This document shows positions 10,107 to 18,227 of a DNA stretch of 64,000 bases, in pieces (positions within the stretch are counted from its first letter, which is position 1; each line of letters begins with the position of its first letter). Source of the stretch: Acidobacteriota bacterium (lineage in GTDB: Bacteria > Acidobacteriota > Blastocatellia > UBA7656); contig JBBPIG010000008.1 in assembly GCA_038040445.1 (NCBI GenBank), positions 45,117 to 109,116 of the forward strand, read 5' to 3'. A program made the translations under genes and the position numbers. The notes under the pieces are model-generated. The model had not been told where the DNA came from and did no database searches. It saw nothing but the letters and a program-made list of their open reading frames with translations.

Positions 10107-10220
10107 GTTCAGAGTTCAGCCTGCTCAGGTTTCGAGGGCAAGCTGAAGCTTGAACTCTAAGGTTCAGAGTTCAGCCTTCAGGCTGCTCAGGTTTCGACGG
10201 CAAGCTTGAACTCTGAACTT
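10107..10220. repeat. Two tandem copies of a GTTCAGAGTTCA...TTGAACTCT element
   Basis: Two near-identical copies of about 55 bases (10107-10160 and 10161-10220) each start GTTCAGAGTTCAGCC, carry CTGCTCAGGTTTCGA and end with AGCTTGAACTCT. The ends are inverted copies of each other, so each unit can fold into a hairpin. Related elements occur at 37391-37508 and 59331-59393, also just upstream of a plus-strand gene. They fill most of the otherwise gene-free stretch 9935-10235. Confidence 0.8.
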
Positions 10221-10235
10221 GGAAAAGCGAACCCG

Positions 10236-10664
10236 ATGCTTAGAATGTCAGCAGAAGAACTCGAGCAATTCCTCTACTCGCATTTTCCGGACCCTGAGCA
10301 TCGGGCCTTCACGGTCGAGCGGGTCGATGAGATGTTCGCGCAGATTCGAATGCGCTACGATCGCCGGCACCTGCGGCCGGGCGGAACGATCTCAGGGCCC
10401 TCGCTGATGATGCTATCGGACACAGCGATGTACATGGCGTTGCTTGGAATGATCGGCCCGGTAGCGCTGGCAGTCACTACGAACCTGAACATCAACTTCC
10501 TGCGCAAACCGGCGCAAACCGATGTCATCGCCGGTTGCAAGCTGCTGAAACTCGGCAAGCGGTTGGCCGTCGGCGAAGTGACTATGTTCTCAGAAGGGGA
10601 CCCCGAGCCGGTGGCTCATGCGACGGTAACGTACTCAATCCCCCCAGAACCAAATCCGACGTAA
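10236..10664 (+). CDS. Hotdog-fold thioesterase (PaaI/acyl-CoA thioesterase-like)
   Basis: 142 residues. The central helix and strand LRPGGTISGPSLMMLSDTAM and the later TTNLNINFLRKPAQTDVIA are typical of the PaaI/YbaW-type hotdog fold, which hydrolyses acyl-CoA thioesters in the cytoplasm. The catalytic Asp would lie in MLSDTAMY. The frame can extend back to a TTG at 10206, but that lies inside the repeat element, so the ATG at 10236 is preferred; ATG 10245 is also possible. The chain length preferred by the enzyme cannot be judged. Confidence 0.82.
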   Translation: MLRMSAEELEQFLYSHFPDPEHRAFTVERVDEMFAQIRMRYDRRHLRPGGTISGPSLMMLSDTAMYMALLGMIGPVALAVTTNLNINFLRKPAQTDVIAGCKLLKLGKRLAVGEVTMFSEGDPEPVAHATVTYSIPPEPNPT

Positions 10665-10753
10665 TCGGTGGATTTCTGGAACACTTGCATGCGCTGCTCG
10701 ACTGAATGACAATCTCTCAAGTCGAGCCGATAGAGTTCGCCGGAGGCAGTTCA

Positions 10754-11389
10754 ATGTCAGTCGCGCAATCAGAGGCACGTCATACGGTCGAAGAATACTT
10801 AGCGTCGGAGCTAGTGTCCGAAGAGCGCCACGAGTATCTTGACGGGCAGATTTATTTGATGGCCGGCGAGAGCCCCGAGCACGCCGACATTTGCTCTAAC
10901 CTGGTCTTTAAGCTCGTCGGTCAGTTGAGAGACACGCCTTGCCGGGTGAGGTCGAAAGACACGAAGGTTCGAAGCGGTGCTTCATCCATGTCTCGCAAGT
11001 CGGCCAAGGGGTTGTTCTCTTACCCTGACTTAGTTGTGATTTGTGGAGAGCCGCAGTATTACGACGAGCATCGCCACGTCGTGATCAACCCCAGCGTGAT
11101 CATCGAAGTGCTATCAGACTCGACCGAAGCCTTTGATCGCGGCGCAAAGTTTCTACGCTACCGGAACTGGAATCCCTCCCTGACGGACTACATCCTCGTT
11201 TGCCAGTCCGAGGTCATCGTCGAGCACTACGTGCGCCAGCCCGATGACAGCTGGTCAATCTACGTGTACCAGGGTCTCGAGGACAGCGTCTTCATCAAAT
11301 CAATCAACTGCACGTTGCGACTCGCCGAAGTCTACGATCGAGTGGTATTCCCCGCGGAGTTGGAGGACGAGACCGGCGAAGAACAGTAG
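10754..11389 (+). CDS. Uma2-family (DUF820) restriction-endonuclease-fold protein
   Basis: 211 residues. The N-terminal helix HTVEEYLASELVSEERHEYL, the Asp in FSYPDLVVICG and the segment NPSVIIEVLSDSTEAFDRG with Glu and Asp give the PD-(D/E)XK arrangement of Uma2 proteins. These are very numerous in cyanobacteria and Acidobacteriota, and their biological role is not settled. The ATG at 10754 has GGAGG seven bases upstream, so the longer frame from 10706 is rejected. It stands alone, with a minus-strand operon beginning beyond it. Confidence 0.9.
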   Translation: MSVAQSEARHTVEEYLASELVSEERHEYLDGQIYLMAGESPEHADICSNLVFKLVGQLRDTPCRVRSKDTKVRSGASSMSRKSAKGLFSYPDLVVICGEPQYYDEHRHVVINPSVIIEVLSDSTEAFDRGAKFLRYRNWNPSLTDYILVCQSEVIVEHYVRQPDDSWSIYVYQGLEDSVFIKSINCTLRLAEVYDRVVFPAELEDETGEEQ

Positions 11390-11492
11390 CTCGGAGAGTT
11401 CATGACCTGGCGCGCGTTCTCAGGCTTCCGGAGCCACAAACTCCGAAACAAAGGACTACGCCAGGAAGTGGGGGTTGCGCTAAGTAAGTTGG

Positions 11493-11909
11493 TCAATTCG
11501 CGTTATCTGTCAACCACTCTTGTATTTTCACCGACTCGTCGCCACAGAAGGTCTCCGCGCCTGAGAAGGTGTCGCTGTGCAGCCAGAAGCCGCAATCATT
11601 CAGATCGAGAAAGTAGTAACGGCCGCTGGTCTTCTCGCGCAGTATGTAGCAGCTCCCTGTGTAGATCTCCTTGCGGACGGCGAGAGCTTCCCCCTCAAAA
11701 GTGATCTGGCTCAAGAACCTTTCACGCTTGTCACTGCGTTCAATCCACACGTCGCGCTTGCCCTGCCTGTTGTGTCCAAAGCGATAGTCAGCTACACACA
11801 CTGTAGCGTCCTTTAGAAGATCGAATCTTTCCGTTTCTAAGTGGTTGGGTATCATCTTTAGTTCCAGCTCCGTCCGCTCCCCGACAAGAACTTGAAGGGG
11901 AGCGGACAC
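11493..11909 (-). CDS. Hypothetical protein downstream of the ricin-type lectin
   Basis: About 138 residues, not recognised. It is rich in charged and aromatic residues (YRFGHNRQGKRDVWIERSD, GSCYILREKTSGRYYFLDL) and appears to be a beta-rich soluble domain without signal peptide or membrane segment. The start is unclear: GTG at 11909 lies 34 bases after the lectin stop codon, and the frame stays open further upstream inside the lectin gene without a ribosome site. If real it is the second gene of the lectin operon. Confidence 0.5.
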   Translation of the reverse strand: MSAPLQVLVGERTELELKMIPNHLETERFDLLKDATVCVADYRFGHNRQGKRDVWIERSDKRERFLSQITFEGEALAVRKEIYTGSCYILREKTSGRYYFLDLNDCGFWLHSDTFSGAETFCGDESVKIQEWLTDNAN

Positions 11910-11943
11910 CGCGGGGGCTAACCGGTTCCGATCAAACGACTGC

Positions 11944-12945
11944 CTATCGGCGAAGTCTCCATTGTTGATTAGCCTGGTTGGCGTAATCCCATAGCTGGAT
12001 GTTGGCCCCGTCCTGCCTCCCCTGCTCGGTCACGTCGAGACACTTGCCGTTGTCCACGCTCACGATCCGGTAGTAATCGCCGCCAATCTGCTCCAAGCGC
12101 CAGCGCTGTTGCGGGCTACCCCTCCAACTCTGCTGGATGATGTTGGCGCCGTTGTTGTCCCTGCCGCCCTGGACAGTGAGCGCTCTTCCGCTTTGCCGAC
12201 TGATGATGGCGCTTTCGCCGTTGCCAAGGTCTATGACATCCCAGTTTTGATTGGGCTGTTCGGCATAGCTCCATTGCTGGATGTTGGCCCCATCTTGATT
12301 GCTCCGCTCAGTCACGTCCAGGGCTTTATCGCTGTGGCGGTTCATTATTGCACCAGAGTAGCTCACGCGCCCGTTAGGCCGGTTGCCAGTACCGAAGCCG
12401 GCGCGGTTGCTGTCGCGGTCGATGTTGTCGCGGCGGTTGTTGTCGCGGTTGGTGTTGTCGCGGTTGGTGTTGTCGCGGTTGGTGTTGTCGCGGTTGGTGT
12501 TGTCACGGCCATCGCCGAACCAGCCGCTTCTCAAGTCGTACCTGACGCCAGACACACTGCCGTAGCGGCTGCGGTTGTTGACTATTGCTTCGTAGGAGAA
12601 GTCTCTCGACCTCCCCCCGTTGTTTCGCGAGTCGTCATACCGTTGATCGTTGTCGCGTGAATTGCTGTAACGTGAATCGTTGTTCCGTGAGAAGCTGCCC
12701 GTTCCGCGGACGCGAACTTCCGTTCGCGATTTGAAATCGGTTTCGGCATCGGTGTTAAAAAGCACAGTCAGATTGCGCCCGCCCTCTTGATTGATAATGC
12801 GTTGCCTGACGGCCCGTTGAGCCTGATCAATCGCCCGATCCCCCGTGCCTTGTGCCAGGACCGTGCTCAGACTGCCGCCGGCCAGGATAACCGCGAGCAA
12901 CGCGAAGGCCGGCACAACCATATTTCGAACTACAATGTTTTTCAT
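11944..12945 (-). CDS. Secreted ricin-type beta-trefoil lectin protein with Asn/Arg/Asp repeat linker
   Basis: 333 residues. Signal peptide MKNIVVRNMVVPAFALL is cut after AQG. A short conserved N-terminal part (about 30-75) precedes a low-complexity linker rich in Asn, Arg, Asp and Ser with four NRDNT units (15-bp repeats at 12439-12508). The C-terminal 130 residues form a ricin B-like trefoil with three lobes, each with a Gln-x-Trp site (NQNW, QQRW, NQQW) and ALDVTERSNQDGANIQQW-type segments. It probably binds carbohydrate outside the cytoplasm. ATG 12945 begins the signal peptide, with AAAGGG upstream; the longer frame to 13086 is rejected. Inverted 9-mers (12959-12967 and 13012-13020) flank its leader. 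Confidence 0.85.
   Translation of the reverse strand: MKNIVVRNMVVPAFALLAVILAGGSLSTVLAQGTGDRAIDQAQRAVRQRIINQEGGRNLTVLFNTDAETDFKSRTEVRVRGTGSFSRNNDSRYSNSRDNDQRYDDSRNNGGRSRDFSYEAIVNNRSRYGSVSGVRYDLRSGWFGDGRDNTNRDNTNRDNTNRDNTNRDNNRRDNIDRDSNRAGFGTGNRPNGRVSYSGAIMNRHSDKALDVTERSNQDGANIQQWSYAEQPNQNWDVIDLGNGESAIISRQSGRALTVQGGRDNNGANIIQQSWRGSPQQRWRLEQIGGDYYRIVSVDNGKCLDVTEQGRQDGANIQLWDYANQANQQWRLRR
12439..12508. repeat. 15-bp tandem repeat inside the lectin gene
   Basis: The unit TGTTGTCGCGGTTGG repeats about four times with hardly any change, encoding NRDNT on the minus strand. The unit length is a multiple of three, so copy number can change without breaking the frame. Confidence 0.85.
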
Positions 12946-13096
12946 GATTTTCCCTTTGAAGTTGCAGATCGACTTCGAGCAAAGCCGTATCGGTATCGTC
13001 GAGTTGACAAGCTGCAACTTAAGTCTTGCCCCTCTATGTTTATCCATCCACTCGCGTAGGCTGGTTGCCAGCTCGCCCGTAGACACCAGCTAGTTC

Positions 13097-13648
13097 TCAT
13101 TTGTCTTTGGGCGCTCTGAGCGCAGAGTCGACCTGTTCTTCGACCGCGGCCTTGGTCTCTCCCATTACTTCTGAGATCTCGCAGATCAGCAGCCTTCTCG
13201 CCCTTCCGAGCGTCCCGGATTCTCCAAGTGTTAACGCCCTCGTACCGCCTAACTCAGTCAATGATGCGACGACCTCAGCGAGGTCGTAGGGCGACCCGGA
13301 GGTGAACAGTTTCAAATTGTCGGTTGCGCGCTGCTTCCAGTTATCGGCTGTCTTGGCGCTCTTCTTTAGATGAGCCAGGAGCCGAGGAATCTCAGACTTC
13401 TTCATCAGCAACCGGACACCAATGGCTCGAGCCTTTTCCACTGGCACGAACAAGTCGCCGCGATTGTCGTCCAGCACAGTCAAGTGATAAAACATTATCA
13501 CCCTGGAATCGACGACTCTCTTGACGACGCAGGTAATACGGCAGGGACCTTGACCCGGATAGATCGCCTTATTTCCAGTTCTCAGCGGCCCTCGACTTCT
13601 ACCTCGACGGTCAGGCGCAAGACTTTCGTCGAATCCACGAGCGCTCAT
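13097..13648 (-). CDS. CarD/CdnL-family transcription regulator
   Basis: 183 residues. After a short basic N-terminus comes the RNA-polymerase-interacting Tudor-like domain with GNKAIYPGQGPCRITCV and DDNRGDLFVPVEKARAIGV. A helical C-terminal domain of about 100 residues (WKQRATDNLKLFTSGSPYDL, RRLLICEISEVMGE) contacts promoter DNA in CarD proteins. CarD stabilises open promoter complexes, often at rRNA or stress promoters. AAGGAG lies before the ATG, and the start overlaps the stop of the upstream 77-residue gene by ATGA. The pair lies behind a palindromic operator at 13931. Essential housekeeping CarD genes usually stand elsewhere, so this may be a second, stress-linked paralogue. Confidence 0.88.
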   Translation of the reverse strand: MSARGFDESLAPDRRGRSRGPLRTGNKAIYPGQGPCRITCVVKRVVDSRVIMFYHLTVLDDNRGDLFVPVEKARAIGVRLLMKKSEIPRLLAHLKKSAKTADNWKQRATDNLKLFTSGSPYDLAEVVASLTELGGTRALTLGESGTLGRARRLLICEISEVMGETKAAVEEQVDSALRAPKDK

Positions 13649-13878
13649 GGGTAGAGCTCCTTTCTCACCCGTCTTTCAATGCTAATGATCTCGGGAATCG
13701 TCAGTTCGAACGTGTTCGCATATGGACTCCCGAACTCGTGTTGCCACTCCCGCCGAACCGCCGCCATTTGTCTCCAGTGATAGCTTTCGCTGGGGTTGCC
13801 GGACGTGTCAGTCAGTTTGGTTGATGATGCGGCAGGAATGTCGGCAATGAGTCTGACCTGTCTGTTGCTTCTTATCAT
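13645..13878 (-). CDS. Small hypothetical protein translationally coupled to the CarD-family gene
   Basis: 77 residues, not recognised. Its start has GAGAGACC upstream, and its stop codon overlaps the CarD ATG (ATGA). The sequence is polar, with no membrane segment. The C-terminal half (ANTFELTIPEIISIERRV) looks like a short helix-strand module. It begins 52 bases after the palindrome at 13931-13948, so it is the first gene of the probable regulon operon. Coupling and position support a real gene. Confidence 0.6.
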   Translation of the reverse strand: MIRSNRQVRLIADIPAASSTKLTDTSGNPSESYHWRQMAAVRREWQHEFGSPYANTFELTIPEIISIERRVRKELYP

Positions 13879-13930
13879 AGGGTCTCTCTATTTAAGCCCA
13901 CCTGAGCATACGCCATTGCCGGAACCACTT

Positions 13931-13948
13931 CCGTCCAATATTGGACAG
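13931..13948. promoter_or_regulatory. Palindromic operator, site 1 (CarD operon)
   Basis: CCGTCCAATATTGGACAG, a near-perfect 18-bp dyad, 52 bases upstream of the 77-residue/CarD operon on the minus strand. It is one of nine related sites in the window and a likely target of the two Crp/Fnr proteins encoded here. Confidence 0.75.
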
Positions 13949-14166
13949 TCTTGAAATTAAGCCACTAGAGTCTGCTGAAAAAGGCTGATATTACCGCGAA
14001 GGCACCAAGGCACCGGGGCACCAAGTCGAGGCGGATATCACCCACGAATGCACCAAGTCGGGACAACCGGGACTACATGGCGTTGGTTCTTTGTGAGCCC
14101 TGGTGGTTTAGTGTCTTGGCGGTTGATCCTCGGTTTTCAACATCCGCCGTCCTTAAGCTCTGTTTC

Positions 14167-15306
14167 TCACAGGCTCGTGTCTGGCATTCCCATCCGCCGC
14201 AACCAACGGAAATGCGACGCCACACCTGACCAGAAGGACTCGTGTTCACTGTATTTCACCCCGAGCTCGCGGCAGGTCTGCTCTACAAGCTTCGAGATAG
14301 CCGGGTAATTGACGTGGCAGATTCGAGGAAACAGATGGTGTTCGATCTGAAAGTTCAAGCCGCCCAGGAGCCAGGCTGCTACCCGGCTGCGCCGAGCAAA
14401 GTCCACGGTAGTTTCAACCTGATGTATGGCCCACGAGTTTTCGATTCGCCCAGTGTCCTGTCGCGGCAGCGGAAACTCCGCCTGCTCCACGCAATGCGCC
14501 AATTGAAATACAACGCTCAGCACAAGGCCGAGCACAACCGCCGCTGCGGCGTAGAACAACGCAACGACCAGGACGGGGTGAAACAGCAGGGGAATCCCGA
14601 ATGCTAATGCGAGAAAAATCGCTTTGCCGGCTAGGAAGACAACGAGGTCCCAACCCTTTGGGCGCGGCAATCGGTGCTCTCCAATTCGGCCGGGGATCAC
14701 GTCGCGGAAATCACCTACAAGATGCCAGTTGATGGCCATGAACCCGTAAAGCGGCCAGAGATAATACTGTTGCCACCGGTAAAACCAGAACCGTCTGCGA
14801 TGCGGCGTCAGCCGTCCCAGGCCGCCGAGTTCGATGTCGGTGTCATGCCCCGTGATGTTGACATAGGTGTGATGGAAGACGACGTGCTTCCAGTGCCAGT
14901 GATGGGAACTCCCACCGACTACATCCAGCGTCATCGCCATCATCTTGTTGACCCAATCGTAGTTCGAGTAGGCGTGATGGCTGCCGTCGTGCTGAACATT
15001 GAAACCGATCGCCGCTGTCACTAATCCGAGCACTATCGCCAGCGGTAGTGCCTGCCACCAGGTTTGGGCAACAAACACCAACAATGCGTAGGATGCTATG
15101 AAGCAGGCGAGAAGGATCGCGGTCTTCACGTACATTTGCGGGCAGTCACGTTGCCGCCGCCCGGTGCTTCGGAAAAACTCATCGATCCGCCGCCGAACCT
15201 CCACTTGAAATTCGCTATTGCCAGCGAATTTCAAGCTTCTGTCATATCCGGCCGATTCTGCATGCTGGTCGGCGTTGCGCGGCTGAATCTCTTGTGTGGT
15301 TGTCAT
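14167..15306 (-). CDS. Membrane fatty acid desaturase (acyl-CoA/front-end type)
   Basis: 379 residues. Three histidine boxes bind the di-iron centre: QHDGSHHAYS, HHWHWKHVVFHHTY and QIEHHLFPRICH. The third box with Gln in place of the first His is typical of front-end desaturases. Hydrophobic pairs (ILLACFIASYALLVFVA; IFLALAFGIPLLF) give four membrane spans. It inserts a double bond into an acyl chain at the membrane, using electrons from a ferredoxin or cytochrome b5-like donor. ATG 15306 gives a usual-length N-terminus; a frame to 15417 is open but unlikely. Desaturases commonly respond to cold or envelope stress, which fits the neighbours. Confidence 0.9.
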   Translation of the reverse strand: MTTTQEIQPRNADQHAESAGYDRSLKFAGNSEFQVEVRRRIDEFFRSTGRRQRDCPQMYVKTAILLACFIASYALLVFVAQTWWQALPLAIVLGLVTAAIGFNVQHDGSHHAYSNYDWVNKMMAMTLDVVGGSSHHWHWKHVVFHHTYVNITGHDTDIELGGLGRLTPHRRRFWFYRWQQYYLWPLYGFMAINWHLVGDFRDVIPGRIGEHRLPRPKGWDLVVFLAGKAIFLALAFGIPLLFHPVLVVALFYAAAAVVLGLVLSVVFQLAHCVEQAEFPLPRQDTGRIENSWAIHQVETTVDFARRSRVAAWLLGGLNFQIEHHLFPRICHVNYPAISKLVEQTCRELGVKYSEHESFWSGVASHFRWLRRMGMPDTSL

Positions 15307-15563
15307 TAGGTGGCATCCAGTACATTTACACAATTCAGCGCCGTCCGAGCCTGACGGGTTTGATTCGTGGTCCGCGCGCCCGTCGGTTTTTTGGAGCAAC
15401 GCGGTGGTCAACAACAAAGCAATCTATGCTTGCAACCGGCGTCTAAGCAGGAGTGGAGCGAGGCGATCAGCTCATCCTCATACGTTGGCTTGTCCGCAGC
15501 CCGAAGAAGCAGCATTAGCTCCTTCTTCGGGGGGAAACCGACGCTCAGGTCCACTCACGTTCT

Positions 15564-16111
15564 TTAGCGAAGCGCCTCCAAGGTGAGGATTGTACCCAAA
15601 ATGGCGCCCAGAATGACATACTTGCCATTCGAGCGGCGGCCATTGATAGCGGCTGTTGTAGCCATCTTCGTAGCCGCGACGGAAGCCCTCGCGGAAGTAA
15701 TAGTTGTAGTCGTCCCGCTCTACGTAGTAGCCGCTGTAGCCGTAGTTGGTGTCGCGATAGGCGTAAGAGTCTTCATAGTTGGAGCCCCAGTGATCCTGCC
15801 GGTCTGCCTTGTCCGGCGCGGAAGCCCTCCTCATAACCGTAGTTCACAGCCTGCCGTACCAGATTTGCGCCGTACTGATTCGTCTCGTAGTAGCTGCCGC
15901 CACGAGAGTATCGAAAGCTCGGAGGCGTGTAGAAGTACGGATCGCGGCCATAGTTGTAGTTACGCCCGTTTCGCAGACTTAATTGCTCCTGACGTAGGCG
16001 CTGGAGATACTGTTGCTGGAAACGGTACCGCGCCATACGCTTCTGTTGCTGTAGCTGTTGCTGACTGCTGTTGTGCGAGGCGCTGCTGCTGATCCAGATG
16101 TTCACGGTCAC
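15564..16111 (-). pseudogene. Decayed copy of the Gln-rich YSRGGSYYETNQYG protein
   Basis: The translated text matches the C-terminal half of the intact gene at 26684-27832 nearly residue for residue (RYSRGGSYYETNQYGANL, then YGYSGYY and YYFREGFRRGYEDG), but in three frames. One extra G near 15805 breaks GQADRQD. A loss of two bases near 15645 breaks the segment before NGKY. The restored last frame ends NGKYVILGAILGTILTLEAL then TAA at 15564-15566, matching the paralogue's end. The signal peptide and long Gln-rich region are missing upstream of 16111, where the SYLF gene ends 30 bases away. A relic of a duplicated gene. Confidence 0.88.
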
Positions 16112-16141
16112 TGGACTAATCCCGTTCGCTTGGGCTCACAG

Positions 16142-16858
16142 CTATTTCGCTCTCCGCTTGGAGTAGCTCCCGAGCGTAGCGGAAAACGCCCGCACGTCTG
16201 CTGGCGCTTTGACACTGCCCTCCTGCAGCACTGTCTTTGCCCTCGCGCCTTCGCCATAAACCGCCTGCATATCATCATCGTCCAAAGTGATGACGACGCC
16301 CTTCAGCTCTAACCCGGCAAACAGGCCTTTGCTGCGAGAGTATGAGAGAATTTCCGCATCCATTCGGATGTTCGTGGACGCTCCAGCCTGCCGCCCCACC
16401 GGGCCCGCGGCGGCCGAAGCATCCCCGCCAATCTCGAACTTGTCGCCCATCAATCTGTTCAAGCCGTTTTGATTCATGAACAGAAGCACGAAGTCGGTTG
16501 ACTGCGCGCCGATCTGTAAACCGACGCTGCCGCCCCTGAGGTTGAAGAACGCAGGCGCGCTCCAGCCACTCTTCGTCCGGCAACTGGCGACGCCGCGCCC
16601 GCCTCGCGCGCCAACAACGAAACCCGCCTTGAGAACCTGAGGAAACACCGCTACGCACTCGGCGCCATCCAGGATGTCTCGAGGAACTGACTTGTCCGGC
16701 GCGCGCATGATCTCACGGAACACGCGAGCCGCCTTTGCGGATTGAGACACCGCGTCGCGATAGTCCTTGCTCTGCTTCTGCCCTGCGAAACACACCGTGC
16801 TCGCTACGAGACAAGCGAGCACGCTGCATACTGCTGTCGAGATCGTCTTTAGCTTCAT
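16142..16858 (-). CDS. SYLF-domain (Ysc84-like) lipid-binding protein
   Basis: 238 residues. A signal peptide (LKTISTAVCSVLACLVAST, cut after CFA) precedes a full SYLF domain: IPRDILDGAECVAVFP-like start, GFVVGARGGRGVASCR, GGSVGLQIGAQSTDFVLL and the closing DDDDMQAVYG. In eukaryotic Ysc84 this domain binds phosphoinositides; bacterial members are exported and their role is unclear, probably envelope-associated. GGAGG precedes the ATG at 16858; an in-frame ATG at 16954 would lie inside the operator and is rejected. A perfect 18-bp operator is 88 bases upstream. Confidence 0.9.
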   Translation of the reverse strand: MKLKTISTAVCSVLACLVASTVCFAGQKQSKDYRDAVSQSAKAARVFREIMRAPDKSVPRDILDGAECVAVFPQVLKAGFVVGARGGRGVASCRTKSGWSAPAFFNLRGGSVGLQIGAQSTDFVLLFMNQNGLNRLMGDKFEIGGDASAAAGPVGRQAGASTNIRMDAEILSYSRSKGLFAGLELKGVVITLDDDDMQAVYGEGARAKTVLQEGSVKAPADVRAFSATLGSYSKRRAK

Positions 16859-16946
16859 ACTAACCTCCACCTTGTCCGGCTCACCGGACCGCTTGAAAGA
16901 CCGCACGTTATTATTTGAAATGGTAAGCGCACCTCGCGGCGGGTTT

Positions 16947-16964
16947 CTGTCCAATATTGGACAG
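16947..16964. promoter_or_regulatory. Palindromic operator, site 2 (SYLF gene), perfect dyad
   Basis: CTGTCCAATATTGGACAG is perfectly self-complementary over 18 bp. It sits 88 bases upstream of the SYLF start and 41 bases beyond the stop codon of the Crp/Fnr gene. It is the best copy of the motif and sets the consensus. Confidence 0.8.
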
Positions 16965-17005
16965 TTTTCGGAGAATTGTTGGGGTGAACGGTTGCCTGAC
17001 CAAGT

Positions 17006-17686
17006 CTAAAGGATCGATGCGAGGTAAGCAGTGAGCTTTTTTTCCTTGATGATCAGATGGTGCTCCGTGTTGTACTCAATGAGGTCGAGGTTCCGAAATC
17101 GCTGCATAAACACGCTGATCCGCGGCCGTGTCGTACCTACCATTGTGCCCAATTCTTCGTGAGAAAGCTTGACCTCGATGCGCATGCTCCGAGGGTCTTT
17201 CTTGCCGAGCTTTTTGGCGATTTGCAACAACGTCTTCCCAAGGCGCTGCTCGCTATCGACCGTCACCAAGTTCGCGATGACCTGCTGTTGGTCCGCCACG
17301 CGCACGGCAAGATACTTGACGAAGCCTTCAAGCAGTGAGTCTTTAGCCAGGCGCTCGAGAAACATGGCACAGGGCATCTCTTTCAAGGAAGTATCTTCCA
17401 TTGCGGTTGCTGTTTCCAGCCGGCTGCCAAGCCCAGACAGGCACAACTCGCCGAAAACATCTCCCGCACCGTGGATGGCTAGCATGCATTCTTTACCTTC
17501 AGACGAGACCATGACCAGCTTGATCTGCCCTTTTTCTATGAAGTAGACCACCTCGCGTTCGTCCCCAGCCGTGTAGACATGATCGTGCTTGCCGACCTTG
17601 ATAGGGCTCGAGTTTTTGAGTTCATTGAGCAATGACCCCTGCATTTGTTCTTTGAATTGATCTGACTGCGAAGTTTGTTGAATCAT
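17006..17686 (-). CDS. Crp/Fnr-family transcription regulator 1
   Basis: 226 residues. The N-terminal cyclic-nucleotide-binding beta-barrel has VYTAGDEREVVYFIEKGQIK and GDVFGELCLSG. The phosphate-contact Arg aligns in GSRLETATAME, but the following Ser/Thr is Leu, so cAMP binding is doubtful. There is no N-terminal cysteine cluster for an Fnr-type iron-sulfur centre. The dimer helix (LLEGFVKYLAVRVADQQ) leads to a winged helix with LSHEELGTMVGTTRPRISVF. It is about 70% identical to regulator 2 (24116-24796), with the same recognition helix. ATG 17686 matches the start of regulator 2; the longer frame is rejected. An operator 81 bases upstream suggests autoregulation. Confidence 0.93.
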   Translation of the reverse strand: MIQQTSQSDQFKEQMQGSLLNELKNSSPIKVGKHDHVYTAGDEREVVYFIEKGQIKLVMVSSEGKECMLAIHGAGDVFGELCLSGLGSRLETATAMEDTSLKEMPCAMFLERLAKDSLLEGFVKYLAVRVADQQQVIANLVTVDSEQRLGKTLLQIAKKLGKKDPRSMRIEVKLSHEELGTMVGTTRPRISVFMQRFRNLDLIEYNTEHHLIIKEKKLTAYLASIL

Positions 17687-17767
17687 CTTCTTCCCCGTCC
17701 ATTTTCCGCCGATTATCTGGTAGTGCTTAACGAACCGCCCCAGTATACGCCTCATATAAGAGACGCG

Positions 17768-17785
17768 CCGTTCAATATTGGACAA
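17768..17785. promoter_or_regulatory. Palindromic operator, site 3 (Crp/Fnr 1, autoregulatory)
   Basis: CCGTTCAATATTGGACAA. The right half is perfect and the left half has one change from the consensus core. It is 81 bases upstream of the Crp/Fnr 1 start codon on the minus strand. Confidence 0.7.
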
Positions 17786-17987
17786 TTGTAACCTTTTCTT
17801 TCTTGTGAAACAAACGTTGGGACGCAAGAGGCGGAAGTGGTCGGATGGGTGCTTCTTCCGGCCAGAGTAAGTGTTCTGGTTCTCGTCGTCTCTGTTGGAT
17901 TCCCAGTCGACGTCCTTAGCTTTATCTTCATCAAGTGTCTCCGAGCGGTGTTCTAATTTCGGTCTTCTCTCTCAACTATTTTCAATT

Positions 17988-18005
17988 CCGTCTAATATTG
18001 AACAG
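17988..18005. promoter_or_regulatory. Palindromic operator, site 4 (57-residue gene)
   Basis: CCGTCTAATATTGAACAG, 48 bases upstream of the plus-strand microprotein start. The paralogous microprotein at 25742 has its own operator at almost the same distance (49 bases). Confidence 0.7.
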
Positions 18006-18053
18006 ACTTGTCAGAGCCTGATTCTGTACCATTAAGGGGTTTCAGGTGTGACT

Positions 18054-18227
18054 ATGGAACAGCAGATGCGATGGCGCTTCGAAGTCAACAATCCACTCAT
18101 GTCCACTGAGTGGCGACCTCTGTGGGAGGTTGCCGAAGATCAACTCCTAGCGTCTCAAGAGCTGAGAGACGAACTCAATAGAATTAACGCCCCGGTTCAA
18201 CTTCGTATAGTTCGTAGCTCAGACTAG
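18054..18227 (+). CDS. 57-residue microprotein, paralogue of the 62-residue protein at 25742
   Basis: Starts MEQQMRWRFEVNNPL and ends NAPVQLRIVRSSD. It aligns along its whole length with the 62-residue protein at 25742-25930: both have NNPL, then TEWRPLW or TDWRPLW, and the block QELRDELNRINAPV. Conservation of two copies in separate loci, each behind the same operator, shows it is a real protein. It is soluble and acidic with one likely amphipathic helix. I do not recognise the family. AGGTG lies six bases before the ATG. Confidence 0.8.
   Translation: MEQQMRWRFEVNNPLMSTEWRPLWEVAEDQLLASQELRDELNRINAPVQLRIVRSSD

Larger units (their letters stand above)
17687..18053. other. Divergent intergenic region with two operators
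   Basis: 367 bases between the minus-strand Crp/Fnr gene and the plus-strand 57-residue gene. It holds operator sites 3 and 4, one facing each gene, about 200 bases apart. No other gene is seen. Confidence 0.7.

Noticed and set aside
12439..12508. Possible short CRISPR or satellite
   Set aside because: In-frame 15-bp codon repeat with no spacers, inside a coding gene.
12109..12660. 183-codon plus-strand frame rich in Val and Ala opposite the ricin-type lectin
   Set aside because: Low-complexity antisense of the NRDNT repeat and Gln-x-Trp trefoil; no start signal.
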